Shown: one piece after another, positions 5,372 to 5,372 of the stretch
How the letters are laid out: each line of letters begins with the position of its first letter
Numbering within the stretch: position 1 is the first letter of the stretch
Assembly: GCA_021160685.1 (NCBI GenBank)
Contig: JAGHCC010000121.1
Coordinates: forward strand, 1-5,372
From: Desulfobulbaceae bacterium
GTDB lineage: Bacteria > Desulfobacterota > Desulfobulbia > Desulfobulbales > SURF-16
Direction of reading: 5' to 3'
Length of the DNA stretch: 5,372 nt
Position numbers and translations under genes: made by a program
Notes under the pieces: generated by a model
Databases searched by the model: none
The model's input: the letters and a program-made list of their open reading frames with translations, nothing else
Told to the model about the DNA's origin: nothing

Positions 5372-5372
5372 A

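Overview
The window looks like ordinary chromosomal DNA from a Gram-negative bacterium of moderate GC content. My best guess is a member of the Desulfobacterota (former Deltaproteobacteria), based on the style of the proteins, the intergenic short-repeat debris and the gene neighbourhood. No rRNA or other marker is present, so this placement is an impression and not proven.

Layout from left to right, all convincing genes on the + strand. (1) Positions 1-146 hold a good sigma70-type promoter (TTGCAA, 17 bp, TATAAT). It is followed directly by nine tandem 8-bp units (53-124), which would lie in the transcribed leader of the next gene. (2) 147-1094 encodes a single-domain Ppx/GppA-family phosphatase (exopolyphosphatase / pppGpp phosphohydrolase). 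(3) The spacer 1095-1323 contains a decayed palindromic intergenic repeat of the CCACAGAG...CTCTGTGG type, four copies of ATCATT, and a candidate extended -10 promoter. A strong Shine-Dalgarno sequence fixes the next start at 1324. (4) 1324-2784 is guaB (IMP dehydrogenase with two CBS domains). (5) 2805-4355 is guaA (GMP synthase), only 20 bp downstream. (6) 4411-5190 encodes a two-domain protein with an N-terminal NYN/LabA-like (PIN-fold) putative ribonuclease domain and a C-terminal cold-shock-like RNA-binding domain. (7) The last 182 bp are more AT-rich. They contain a likely intrinsic terminator and, on the minus strand, a 49-codon open stretch running off the window edge that may be nothing.

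Functionally, guaB and guaA form the two-step IMP to XMP to GMP branch and are almost certainly one operon. The Ppx/GppA protein is thematically linked, because this family can hydrolyse pppGpp, itself made from guanine nucleotides. It has its own promoter and need not be co-transcribed. The NYN-cold-shock gene could be read through from guaBA, and its role is unknown.

I see no CRISPR array, no intact mobile element, no tRNA or rRNA and no riboswitch. The points most worth a second look are the octamer array placed exactly in the ppx/gppA leader and the NYN-cold-shock fusion beside guaBA. I do not see clear evidence of a wholly new system.
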